From NCBI GenBank assembly GCA_027364825.1, contig DAHXOM010000310.1, forward strand, positions 1-6,534: a stretch of DNA of 6,534 nucleotides, written 5' to 3'. The position numbers and the translations under genes are program-made. Position 1 is the first letter of the stretch. Every line of letters begins with the position of its first letter. This DNA comes from a bacterium (lineage in GTDB: Bacteria; JAMCPX01). The notes under the pieces are model-generated. The model did not search any database. It worked only from the letters and a program-made list of their open reading frames with translations, and had not been told where the DNA came from. Below are positions 1 to 6,175 of the stretch, piece after piece.

Positions 1-2
1 AT

Positions 3-1085
3 GAAACAAATTACTATCACGCCTGTGTAATGCTCGGTGATATATTTTTTGGCAAGGGGATGTTCGTACAGGGTATGGAAAAATATAAAAAGGCCATCGG
101 CAATAAACCCCTGGACAAGACTACCGTAGATGCATACTACGGTATAGCTGTGGCACTTGAAAATACCGGTGAAACATCAATAGCGATTATGATATACGAT
201 AAAATCCTTGCTGAGGATTATAATTATAAGGACACTCGGAGCAGAATAAAAACCCTCAAGGAACAGCCTCAAAAGGCCCGGAAGATAGTTTCCGCTCCTG
301 ATACACGATATAGCATAGTAAAGGAGATAGGGCGCGGTAATATGGGTAAGGTCTATGAAGCCTACGATACTGTTCTGGAACGAAGAGTTGCTTACAAAAT
401 ACCGAGCCTTGATCTCACCCATCATCCGGAACTGGTACACGATTTTTTAAGGGAGGCGAAATCCGCTGCATCGCTGAATCATCCGAATATCGTTATCGTA
501 TATGACGCCGGCAAACAGGGGGACGATTATTATATAGCAATGGAATTGATACAGGGTAAAACGCTGAAGGATGTGCTTCATGATAAGAGCAGTTTGACAC
601 CCCGGGAGTCCATAAAAATATCGGAACAGCTGGTTAGGGCGCTTGTGTATGCACATGGAAGCAATCTCATTCACAGGGACATAAAACCGGGAAATATCAT
701 GATAACGGACGAAGGCGTTGTGAAACTGATGGATTTCGGACTTGCCAAGATCATACACGATACTACGCAGTCTGCCACAAAGATTATCGGTACACCCTAT
801 TACATGTCACCGGAGCAGATAAAAGGGGAAAAAATAAGTTTTGAGACAGATATCTATGCGTTCGGTGTCGTACTGTATGAAATGCTGACCGGCGGTCCCC
901 CGTTTCAGAAGGGGGATATTTATTATCATCATTTGCACACACAGCCGGCTGCCCCCAACAGTATCGTACCGGAAATCCCGGATAAGCTGAACAGCATCGT
1001 ATTAAAATGCCTGCAGAAAGAGCCTGACAGACGCTATCCCAGTACATCAGAGCTGTTGTCCGCACTGATATCTCTGAGATCGTAG
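3..1085 (+). CDS. TPR-containing serine/threonine protein kinase (5'-truncated by window edge)
   Basis: Hanks-type Ser/Thr kinase, expected to transfer phosphate from ATP to cytoplasmic proteins. The frame stays open upstream of the first ATG (position 30) to the window edge, and the residues before it continue a TPR-like helix, so the true start lies outside. Counting from the Met at 30, residues 1-75 form about two TPR units (LGDIFFGKGMF; DAYYGIAVALENTG). The kinase domain spans about 94-350: Gly-rich loop G101-R-G-N-M-G106, ATP-binding K123 (VAYK), helix-C E142, catalytic HRDIKPGN (D217, K219, N222), DFG D235, SPE in place of APE (260-262), helix-F D274 and a late conserved Arg (334/335). 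All catalytic residues are present, so it should be active. No membrane segment follows the kinase domain. The TPRs probably bind partners. It is followed after 59 nt by a PTS EIIA-like gene. The family is certain; substrate and pathway are unknown. Confidence 0.93.
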   Translation, partial: ETNYYHACVMLGDIFFGKGMFVQGMEKYKKAIGNKPLDKTTVDAYYGIAVALENTGETSIAIMIYDKILAEDYNYKDTRSRIKTLKEQPQKARKIVSAPDTRYSIVKEIGRGNMGKVYEAYDTVLERRVAYKIPSLDLTHHPELVHDFLREAKSAASLNHPNIVIVYDAGKQGDDYYIAMELIQGKTLKDVLHDKSSLTPRESIKISEQLVRALVYAHGSNLIHRDIKPGNIMITDEGVVKLMDFGLAKIIHDTTQSATKIIGTPYYMSPEQIKGEKISFETDIYAFGVVLYEMLTGGPPFQKGDIYYHHLHTQPAAPNSIVPEIPDKLNSIVLKCLQKEPDRRYPSTSELLSALISLRS

Positions 1086-1144
1086 CCTCCCGGTGTCTCA
1101 GCTCTTTGTTGCCATAAAAACAAATTTATAGTACACTGAATCCT

Positions 1145-1600
1145 ATGGCGCTCAGGCTTATAGATATTACAAACGAGAGACTGGTAAAGATAGGTTTTGC
1201 TATAAAGCAGCGTGATGATGTTATAAAGACGCTCATCGATCTTATGCTGCAGGTAAATCCATTTGAGACAAAGGAATCTTTGTTCCTGCGGTTCATGGAG
1301 AGGGAAGATATAATGTCGACTGCCATTGGTTCCAATATTGCAATACCGCACATTATATCCGATAAAATCGAAATGCCTCTCCTTGCCATGGGTATAGACA
1401 AAGATGGAATAAAGTATGATAACTCCCAGGAATTGGTAAAGCTGGTGTATATGTTCGTCGGGCCTTCGCAGAAGAGGGAACCTTACCTTGAAGCACTGGT
1501 GCGTACATCAAAATTACTGAAGCAGAAAGAAAACAGAGAAATGCTCATACGTGCGCTGACACCTGCAGAGGTAATGGCAATCATAAAAGAACTGGATTGA
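1145..1600 (+). CDS. Stand-alone PTS EIIA domain protein (fructose/Ntr type, PTS_EIIA_2)
   Basis: A 151-residue cytoplasmic protein that is one complete EIIA type-2 domain, as in fructose-specific EIIA and PtsN. The phosphoacceptor is His69 in S-T-A-I-G-S-N-I-A-I-P-H. The second half has the expected pattern around EPYLEALVRTSKLLKQKE (112-129). The usual Gly before I-A-I-P-H is Asn here. The family receives phosphate on this His from HPr/NPr and either passes it to a sugar permease or acts as a regulator. No EIIB or EIIC is nearby, so a regulatory PtsN-like role is more likely (inference). The ATG at 1145 fits the family's N-terminus (short lead-in, then LRLIDITNERLV), but no clear Shine-Dalgarno precedes it, and an in-frame stop at 1115 limits any extension. 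It is coupled to the next gene, whose ATG lies 2 nt after this stop. The symbol ptsN is not assigned because the rpoN context is absent. Confidence 0.88.
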   Translation: MALRLIDITNERLVKIGFAIKQRDDVIKTLIDLMLQVNPFETKESLFLRFMEREDIMSTAIGSNIAIPHIISDKIEMPLLAMGIDKDGIKYDNSQELVKLVYMFVGPSQKREPYLEALVRTSKLLKQKENREMLIRALTPAEVMAIIKELD

Positions 1601-1602
1601 TC

Positions 1603-2367
1603 ATGCCGGAACTGCCTGAGGTTGAAGCGCGGCGCAGGGCAATTGAAAGTGCTTTCAAAGCAGGCACGTTAACGTCGTTCGATATAGATAAAAAAGGCAT
1701 CGTGAAACATGAAAATGAGCGTGTGCAAAAACATATTATAGGTGAGACGCTCCTTTCGGTTGACAGGAGAGGGAAGTATCTGATCTTTGAGTTTCCCGAC
1801 GCATTAAAAATCACACTTCATTTCGGGCTTTTCGGTGAGATGGAAATAGCCGGCAGAGAAGAAAAATTACCTTCCGTATGTGCTCGCTTTGTTTTTGATG
1901 ATAAACGGGCTTTATTCGTCTTGAAGTGGGCAAGTATCTGGTTCGGTATGGGTGTTGAAGACCTTGAAAAGCTCGGTCCGGATCCCCTTGCCGAACCTGA
2001 ACGGTTTACGCTGAAGTATCTTGTGAGCTCGCTATCTAAAAAGAGAACAAAAATAAAACAATTTCTCATGGATCAAGCAGTCATAGCGGGCATAGGCGCT
2101 GTTTATGCAGATGAGATACTGTTTCAATCGGGTGTCCTCCCAACGAGATCGGCACACGATTTAAGCGGTGCAGAAGCTTCAAGGCTTTACGACGCTGTAC
2201 AAAAAACCTTGAAGTCTGCCGTAAAAAAAACAGTTGCAGCCGGTCGAGAGGACAGGTCATTTCTGTCATTGGAGGGCAGGGAAAATTGTCTGGTATGCGG
2301 AACAAAGATTGTCAATACAAGGCTTGCAGGCAGAAGGACCCTCTACTGTCCCTCCTGCCAGAATTGA
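1603..2367 (+). CDS. Fpg/Nei-family DNA glycosylase/AP lyase (divergent MutM-like)
   Basis: Base-excision repair enzyme of the Fpg/MutM family, which removes oxidised purines and cuts the abasic site. The start is ATG 1603 rather than the in-frame TTG at 1597, because the catalytic proline must directly follow the initiator Met: the protein begins MPELPEVEARRR (P2 nucleophile, E3 general acid). Lys58 in RRGKYL matches the conserved Lys57 of E. coli Fpg. The helix-two-turn-helix region is at about 149-176, and the C-terminal zinc finger is C229-x2-C232-x16-C249-x2-C252 with GRRT before the last Cys pair. Oddities: at 254 residues it is shorter than the usual ~270. The HLGMSG loop reads HFGLFG, the DPRRFG void-filling segment reads ASIWFG, GxGNxYxxE reads GIGAVYADE (Asn to Ala), and the segment before the zinc finger (8-oxoG capping loop and VYGR) is about 15 residues short. 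The fold and lyase activity are well supported; 8-oxoguanine specificity is uncertain. It is probably co-translated with the EIIA gene. Confidence 0.9.
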   Translation: MPELPEVEARRRAIESAFKAGTLTSFDIDKKGIVKHENERVQKHIIGETLLSVDRRGKYLIFEFPDALKITLHFGLFGEMEIAGREEKLPSVCARFVFDDKRALFVLKWASIWFGMGVEDLEKLGPDPLAEPERFTLKYLVSSLSKKRTKIKQFLMDQAVIAGIGAVYADEILFQSGVLPTRSAHDLSGAEASRLYDAVQKTLKSAVKKTVAAGREDRSFLSLEGRENCLVCGTKIVNTRLAGRRTLYCPSCQN

Positions 2368-2392
2368 CCCTTCCAACGATATATTGTTTGGA

Positions 2393-2422
2393 TTGACATG
2401 CCCTGTCTATAACTGGTAGATT
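2393..2422 (+). promoter_or_regulatory. Candidate sigma-70 promoter upstream of the hydrolase-oxidase genes
   Basis: In the 73-nt gap after the glycosylase gene, a perfect TTGACA (2393-2398) is followed 18 nt later by TAGATT (2417-2422, 4 of 6 matches to TATAAT). Initiation would fall close to 2429, right at the Shine-Dalgarno sequence, leaving a very short leader. That weakens the call. TATAAC at 2408 is closer to consensus but only 9 nt from the -35. Confidence 0.25.
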
Positions 2423-2428
2423 TATAGC

Positions 2429-2436
2429 AGGAGGTG
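2429..2436 (+). promoter_or_regulatory. Strong ribosome binding site of the hydrolase gene
   Basis: AGGAGGTG lies 4 nt before ATG 2441 and fixes this start. It matches the anti-Shine-Dalgarno almost perfectly, unlike the weak or absent sites before the EIIA and glycosylase genes. Confidence 0.8.
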
Positions 2437-2440
2437 GGTC

Positions 2441-3211
2441 ATGACAGACACAATAGTTATGATTCATGGCATGTGGGGCAGCAGCTGGTATTGGGAACGC
2501 TACAAAAAATTCTTTGAGTCCAAAGGCTATACCTGCATAACACCGGTTTTAAGATTTCATGATATGGATCCAAAGGCGGTACCATCACCGGAACTCGGCA
2601 GAACAAGCCTGCTCGATTATGCCGAAGACCTTGAGAAAGAAATAAAAAAACTTCCTTCAAAGCCCATCCTTATGGGGCATTCCATGGGCGGACTGCTGTC
2701 GCAGATGCTTGCCGAAAGGGGGCTTGCAAAAGCAATCGTACTGCTGACATCGGCATCGCCGTCGGGTATCCTTGCGCTCAGGATGTCGGTCATAAAAAGC
2801 TTCTGGAGTGTCATGGCGAGATGGGGGTTCTGGAAAAAGCCCATGCGGCAGACATTTGATGAGGCTGTATACTCCATGATGCACCTTTTGCCCGCGGATG
2901 AGCAGAAAAGCTCTTATGAAAAATTCGTTTATGAATCCGGACGTGCTGCATTCGAAATAGGGTTCTGGCTTTTTGACGGAAGAGGGGCTTCAAAGGTGGA
3001 TGGATCAAAGATTACATGTCCTGTGCTTGTCATTGCGGGCAGTGAGGACAGGATCACGCCTGCCTCTGTTGTAAAAAATGTTGCAGAAAAATACAAATCC
3101 GTTTCAACGTATAAAGAGTTTGAACACCATGCACACTGGGTCGTTGCAGAACCTGGCTGGCAGGATGTAGCCGGCTATGTGTATGACTGGCTTAAAAAAT
3201 ATACTGACTGA
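2441..3211 (+). CDS. Alpha/beta-fold hydrolase (serine hydrolase/esterase-like)
   Basis: A 256-residue soluble alpha/beta hydrolase with no signal peptide, so probably cytoplasmic. Visible elements in order: first strand and oxyanion-hole motif IVMIHGMWGSSWYW (5-18), nucleophile elbow G79-H-S81-M-G-G84, a variable helical cap with several Trp/Phe/Met (about 110-180), acidic catalytic residue D203 in AGSEDRITP, and catalytic His in EHHAHWVVAEPGW (best candidate H232). The triad Ser81-Asp203-His232 is thus complete. The length is typical of lipase/esterase-like members. The substrate cannot be read from the sequence; the hydrophobic cap fits a lipid-like or acyl-ester substrate (inference). A strong Shine-Dalgarno precedes it. 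Only 15 nt separate its stop from the next gene, which also has a strong site, so it probably shares a transcript with the two bd-like membrane proteins. That link could be functional (lipid or quinone-related) or incidental. Confidence 0.88.
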   Translation: MTDTIVMIHGMWGSSWYWERYKKFFESKGYTCITPVLRFHDMDPKAVPSPELGRTSLLDYAEDLEKEIKKLPSKPILMGHSMGGLLSQMLAERGLAKAIVLLTSASPSGILALRMSVIKSFWSVMARWGFWKKPMRQTFDEAVYSMMHLLPADEQKSSYEKFVYESGRAAFEIGFWLFDGRGASKVDGSKITCPVLVIAGSEDRITPASVVKNVAEKYKSVSTYKEFEHHAHWVVAEPGWQDVAGYVYDWLKKYTD

Positions 3212-3219
3212 AAGGAGGT
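3211..3219 (+). promoter_or_regulatory. Strong ribosome binding site of the haem-c CydA-like gene
   Basis: AAAGGAGGT begins on the last base of the hydrolase stop codon and ends 7 nt before ATG 3227. It fixes that start and shows the two genes are packed as one operon. Confidence 0.85.
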
Positions 3220-3226
3220 CCTGAGT

Positions 3227-4546
3227 ATGTATCCGGTATGGCAATTGCCTGTTATAGGTTCCGCGCTTGTAATCGCATTTATTGCGTCGTTCCATATACT
3301 CCCCTCACACCTTGCAACATCTGCATTCTGGTTTAATGTTTACGTCGAAAACAAGGCGTATAAACAGAACAGGCCTGAACTCCTCGAATTTATAAAAAAG
3401 TACGTCCTTACGATCCTGATCTTCTCTTTTGTATTCGGTTCACTTTCCGGCGTCGGTATCTGGTACAGCATAACCGTTTCAAACCCAAAGGGTATATCTG
3501 CTTTAATCCACAATTACGTGTGGGGCTGGGCCACAGAATGGGTGTTTTTTGTCATTGAGATCGTTGCCATCTATGTTTATTATTATACCTTTGACAAGGT
3601 CGATAAAAAGACCCACCTGACCATAGGTTTGATATACGCAATCGGTTCATGGATCAGCATGATCATTATAACAGGTATTATTGCGTTTATGCTTTCACCC
3701 GGTAAATGGCTTAAAACAGGCGGGTTTTTTGATGGGTTTTTCAATCCGACGTATGTGCCGCAATTACTGATGAGAACATCTTTTATGTTTGCGGTTGCAG
3801 CACTGTACGCCATTGTTGTTGCCGCAACATTGAAGAACAAAGAAGTGAAATCGTTTATTATTAGGAGGGCATCTCTCTGGGGGATCGCGGGTACAGTATC
3901 CGGTTCATTATTTTTTATATGGTATTATAAGGCACTTCCAAAGGCAGCGGAGGAGGTTTCGGAGATGACAGCTCTTATACCGAAGATCCTGCCGCATGTA
4001 GTTATCGGAAGCCTTATCGTATTGATGGTATGGTTTGTTTTTACCCTGATAAAACCGCACGGGGCGAGATTGGTACCGGGCATTCTGGCCATCTTAATAT
4101 TGCTGACCGGTATATTCTCGGCGGAGAGTATGAGGGAGCGTATCAGAAAGCCCTATGTCATAGACCAGTATATGTATTCGAACCAGATTATATCGAACGA
4201 TATGATACCGAAGCAGGTCAGGAGCAATTTATCCGATATAGACACACAGGGCATACTCCGCTACTCGTATTTTGTACCGGCGGGTTTGCAGGTTATTACC
4301 GATAAAAACATGCAGCAGGCCGGTCAGGTAATTGCCGAGATTGAATGTTCTGCCTGTCATACGCTGCAGTCGAATGGATGGTTGAGGCCGCTGCCGGACA
4401 TGGTCAAGAAAGCGGGGCTGAGCAATGTTGATGATGCCGAGGCGCTTATCGGATTTCTGAATTCTTTTCCGTTCATGCCGCCGTTTGCAGGTACGGACAT
4501 GGAGAAGAAAGCACTGGCAGTTTATCTTGTAAGCCTTTATAAATAA
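3227..4546 (+). CDS. Cytochrome bd subunit I (CydA)-like membrane protein with C-terminal cytochrome c domain
   Basis: A 439-residue protein with about eight membrane segments (roughly 8-33, 60-82, 102-121, 131-156, 182-202, 215-234, 254-276, 282-300) and a C-terminal mono-haem cytochrome c domain: C374-S-A-C377-H378, likely axial Met417 in FMPPFAGT. By eye the membrane part follows CydA. H23 falls 17 residues before E40, the spacing of E. coli H19 to its TM1-end Glu (E37) being 18 within one residue. E111 in the third helix matches E107, and the H130/G140-S141 stretch matches the QHM...GSNLS region. IRKPYVI (306-312) resembles CydA GRQPWAI. Differences: R183 stands where CydA has haem ligand H186, and there is no long Q-loop. 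With the N-terminus outside, as in CydA, eight helices place the haem-c domain in the periplasm, where CxxCH is matured. Probable role: core or electron-entry subunit of a bd-family oxygen reductase taking electrons via haem c (inference). The fold is fairly sure; activity is not. Confidence 0.82.
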   Translation: MYPVWQLPVIGSALVIAFIASFHILPSHLATSAFWFNVYVENKAYKQNRPELLEFIKKYVLTILIFSFVFGSLSGVGIWYSITVSNPKGISALIHNYVWGWATEWVFFVIEIVAIYVYYYTFDKVDKKTHLTIGLIYAIGSWISMIIITGIIAFMLSPGKWLKTGGFFDGFFNPTYVPQLLMRTSFMFAVAALYAIVVAATLKNKEVKSFIIRRASLWGIAGTVSGSLFFIWYYKALPKAAEEVSEMTALIPKILPHVVIGSLIVLMVWFVFTLIKPHGARLVPGILAILILLTGIFSAESMRERIRKPYVIDQYMYSNQIISNDMIPKQVRSNLSDIDTQGILRYSYFVPAGLQVITDKNMQQAGQVIAEIECSACHTLQSNGWLRPLPDMVKKAGLSNVDDAEALIGFLNSFPFMPPFAGTDMEKKALAVYLVSLYK

Positions 4547-4548
4547 GC

Positions 4549-4553
4549 GGAGG
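4549..4553 (+). promoter_or_regulatory. Ribosome binding site of the second CydA-like gene
   Basis: GGAGG lies within the 12-nt gap after the upstream stop codon and 5 nt before ATG 4559. The tight packing indicates that both CydA-like subunits are made from one message. Confidence 0.75.
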
Positions 4554-4558
4554 ATGTT

Positions 4559-5752
4559 ATGAATGTTGCAGAAATGTTGAAATCATTGCAGGATCCGATG
4601 GGCGTACCGTTTTATCCGTTGGTATTCCAGATACTTCTGGTATTGACCTTTGCCCTGCATATTATCTTTGTAAATTTTGTCATCGGCGGCTCATTTATGA
4701 CGGTCTATGCTTACTTCCGCCGCGGTAACAACTATAGGTTATTGGCCAAAGCGTTTGCAAAGGCCACAACCATAAATTTATCCCTCGCCATTGTCCTCGG
4801 TGTTGCGCCCCTGCTCTTTGTGCAGGTCATCTATGACCCGTTCTGGTATACATCGAACGTGCTGTCGGCATCATGGATGATTGGTATACTGTTTGTCCTC
4901 ATGGCAGCGTTTTCCTTTGCCTACGTGTTTTATCTGAAGGTCAACAAGGGAAAGCGTCATATTGCGGTATGGGGCATACTTGCATTTCTCCTTGTCATGC
5001 TCGCCGCTGTTATCATGCATGCCGTCTCGTATCAGGCACTGCAGCCTGAAAAATGGCTTCAATGGTATATGAACAATAACAGCACGGACCTGTACGGCGC
5101 CCGGCTCCATGCATTTCAATGGCCGCGGTTCCTTCATTTTATTATTGCATCTTTTGCACTTACCGGTGTTTTTATGATGCTCTATGCGTGGTACTTCTGG
5201 AAGAGGGAAGACATGGACAAAACTTATCTTGCATGGGTCGGTAAAGCCGGTGCGGAAATGGCTGTTTACTTTACGGTCCTGCAGATGGCTGTCGGCGTAT
5301 GGTGGTTACTGAGTTTACCCGCCACGTTCCATTTTTATACAAACTATATGTTTTTGACCGGTGTGCCTTTTGCCATTGTCCTGCTGCTCGTGCTGATTAA
5401 GGCACAGAGTGATCCAAGAAAATATGCATTACCGGTCGCGGCAATCATGATGCTTACCGTGCTGGCAATGTCATCTTTGAGAGAAGTGCTGCGCATGCTT
5501 TATGCGGGAAAATACAACTATTCGGTCTACAGCTATAAATTGAACCTGAGTTATGGCAGTACGGCGCTTTTTCTCGTAAGCTTTGTGATGGGAATTGTCA
5601 TTGTGGGATACATGATATCGGTCGTTTTCAAAATGGGCAGGTCCTCGAAGCCCATTGACCTTTCATCGCTGAAACTGAGGTCTTGGAGCGTATATCTGAT
5701 GATTGCATGGATATTGATGATGATCGGCATCGGAGTGGCAATAGCCTCGTGA
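4559..5752 (+). CDS. Second CydA-like polytopic membrane protein (putative partner subunit)
   Basis: A 397-residue integral membrane protein with about ten hydrophobic segments (about 20-52, 70-92, 104-126, 135-158, 189-213, 232-254, 263-281, 289-306, 332-357, 374-396), no Cys and no CxxCH. It resembles CydA: H34 in FALHIIFVNFVIGGSF matches the H19 helix (E. coli reads ALTAMYHFLFVPLTLG), INLSLAIVLGV (72-82) matches INFALGVATG, and RFLHFIIASFALTG (190-203) matches the helix of haem ligand H186, giving H193. The acidic pair of CydA helix 3 (E99/E107) is missing, and the loop before helix 7 is far too short to be a quinol-binding Q-loop. It shares S-x-R-E-x-(I/L)-R-x-x-Y (306-315) with its upstream neighbour (301-310), pointing to common ancestry. 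It probably forms a heterodimer with the haem-c protein, in the place CydB takes in canonical enzymes (inference). Last gene of the operon. Confidence 0.8.
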   Translation: MNVAEMLKSLQDPMGVPFYPLVFQILLVLTFALHIIFVNFVIGGSFMTVYAYFRRGNNYRLLAKAFAKATTINLSLAIVLGVAPLLFVQVIYDPFWYTSNVLSASWMIGILFVLMAAFSFAYVFYLKVNKGKRHIAVWGILAFLLVMLAAVIMHAVSYQALQPEKWLQWYMNNNSTDLYGARLHAFQWPRFLHFIIASFALTGVFMMLYAWYFWKREDMDKTYLAWVGKAGAEMAVYFTVLQMAVGVWWLLSLPATFHFYTNYMFLTGVPFAIVLLLVLIKAQSDPRKYALPVAAIMMLTVLAMSSLREVLRMLYAGKYNYSVYSYKLNLSYGSTALFLVSFVMGIVIVGYMISVVFKMGRSSKPIDLSSLKLRSWSVYLMIAWILMMIGIGVAIAS

Positions 5753-5755
5753 AAG

Positions 5756-5777
5756 TCAAAATATTTTGAGGTTTTTT
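5756..5777 (+). terminator. Weak candidate terminator: A/T palindrome plus T run
   Basis: In the 33-nt space between convergent genes, TCAAAATATTTTGA (5756-5769) is a perfect 14-bp palindrome, followed by GG and six T. As RNA it would give only a 4-5 bp A/U-rich stem with a small loop, poor for an intrinsic terminator. The position, 4 nt after the stop codon of the last plus-strand gene, is the main support. Confidence 0.35.
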
Positions 5778-5785
5778 ACACTTTG

Positions 5786-6175
5786 TTACCACTTAATTAC
5801 ATTTAAGCGGTCTAAATTATCAAAATGCGTATCCCCTGTAACAAGCGGTATATTATGTTCTATACAGATAGATGCAATCCAAACATCATTTTCAGGGATT
5901 GGTCGTCCTTTCTTTTTTAGCTCTAACCTTACCGAGCTATAGAAATTAGCCGTTTCTCTTGTAATATCTAAACAATTACAAGTATTCACGAATTCATTGT
6001 AGAGCCTCAGGTTTTCTTCTTTGCGATGAGAATTTTGTGCAGCAAATAAAAGCTCTCCTACTACAGGCAAAGGAAGATAAATAATCGGTGAACTTACAAG
6101 TTTTTTAGTTATAAGGGGATCGTTCTTGAATAAACGTATCACTATATTTGTATCAAGGCTAATCCTTCCATTCAT
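5786..6175 (-). CDS. PIN-domain ribonuclease toxin (VapC-like)
   Basis: A 129-residue single PIN domain, the usual VapC length. Metal-binding acidic residues appear in the expected order: D8 in ISLDTNIVIRL, E41 in VVGELLFAA, D97 in PENDVWIASI, D115 in LVTGDTHFD with D119 following. All are intact, so it should be an active Mg-dependent RNase. VapC-type toxins typically cut tRNA or rRNA, but the target cannot be read here. It starts inside the end of the antitoxin gene (17-nt overlap); a GAAAAGG stretch in the antitoxin coding sequence can serve as its ribosome site. It is transcribed leftward from the antitoxin promoter and converges on the oxidase operon. The base composition looks more A/T-rich than the genes to the left, consistent with a mobile cassette (inference). 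Confidence 0.9.
   Translation of the reverse strand: MNGRISLDTNIVIRLFKNDPLITKKLVSSPIIYLPLPVVGELLFAAQNSHRKEENLRLYNEFVNTCNCLDITRETANFYSSVRLELKKKGRPIPENDVWIASICIEHNIPLVTGDTHFDNLDRLNVIKW

Noticed and set aside
1086..1144. Terminator or promoter in the kinase-EIIA gap
   Set aside because: Only a very short repeat (ATCTC/GAGAT) at the kinase end, with no T run and no paired -35/-10 elements, so no call is supported.
1597..1602. TTG start giving two extra residues on the glycosylase
   Set aside because: Fpg chemistry needs Pro directly after the removed Met; ATG 1603 gives MPELPEVE.
2223..2230. Run of eight A in the glycosylase gene as a programmed slippage site
   Set aside because: The normal frame continues into a complete zinc finger, so no frameshift is needed; the run simply codes for Lys-Lys.
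2329..2359. Hairpin GGCAG..GGAC / GTCC..CTGCC near the glycosylase gene end
   Set aside because: It lies inside the coding sequence of the zinc finger, has an unpaired internal loop, and no T run follows it.
2234..2419. 61-codon plus-strand frame bridging the glycosylase end and the hydrolase leader
   Set aside because: Most of it is the shadow of the zinc-finger coding sequence; no ribosome site or family features.
4030..4305. 91-codon plus-strand frame inside the first CydA-like gene
   Set aside because: It overlaps the well-supported membrane/haem protein in another frame, and its product has no recognisable pattern or ribosome site.
3227..5752. Ordinary CydAB cytochrome bd quinol oxidase
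   Set aside because: The second protein has CydA-like rather than CydB-like helices, both lack the Q-loop, and the first carries a cytochrome c domain.
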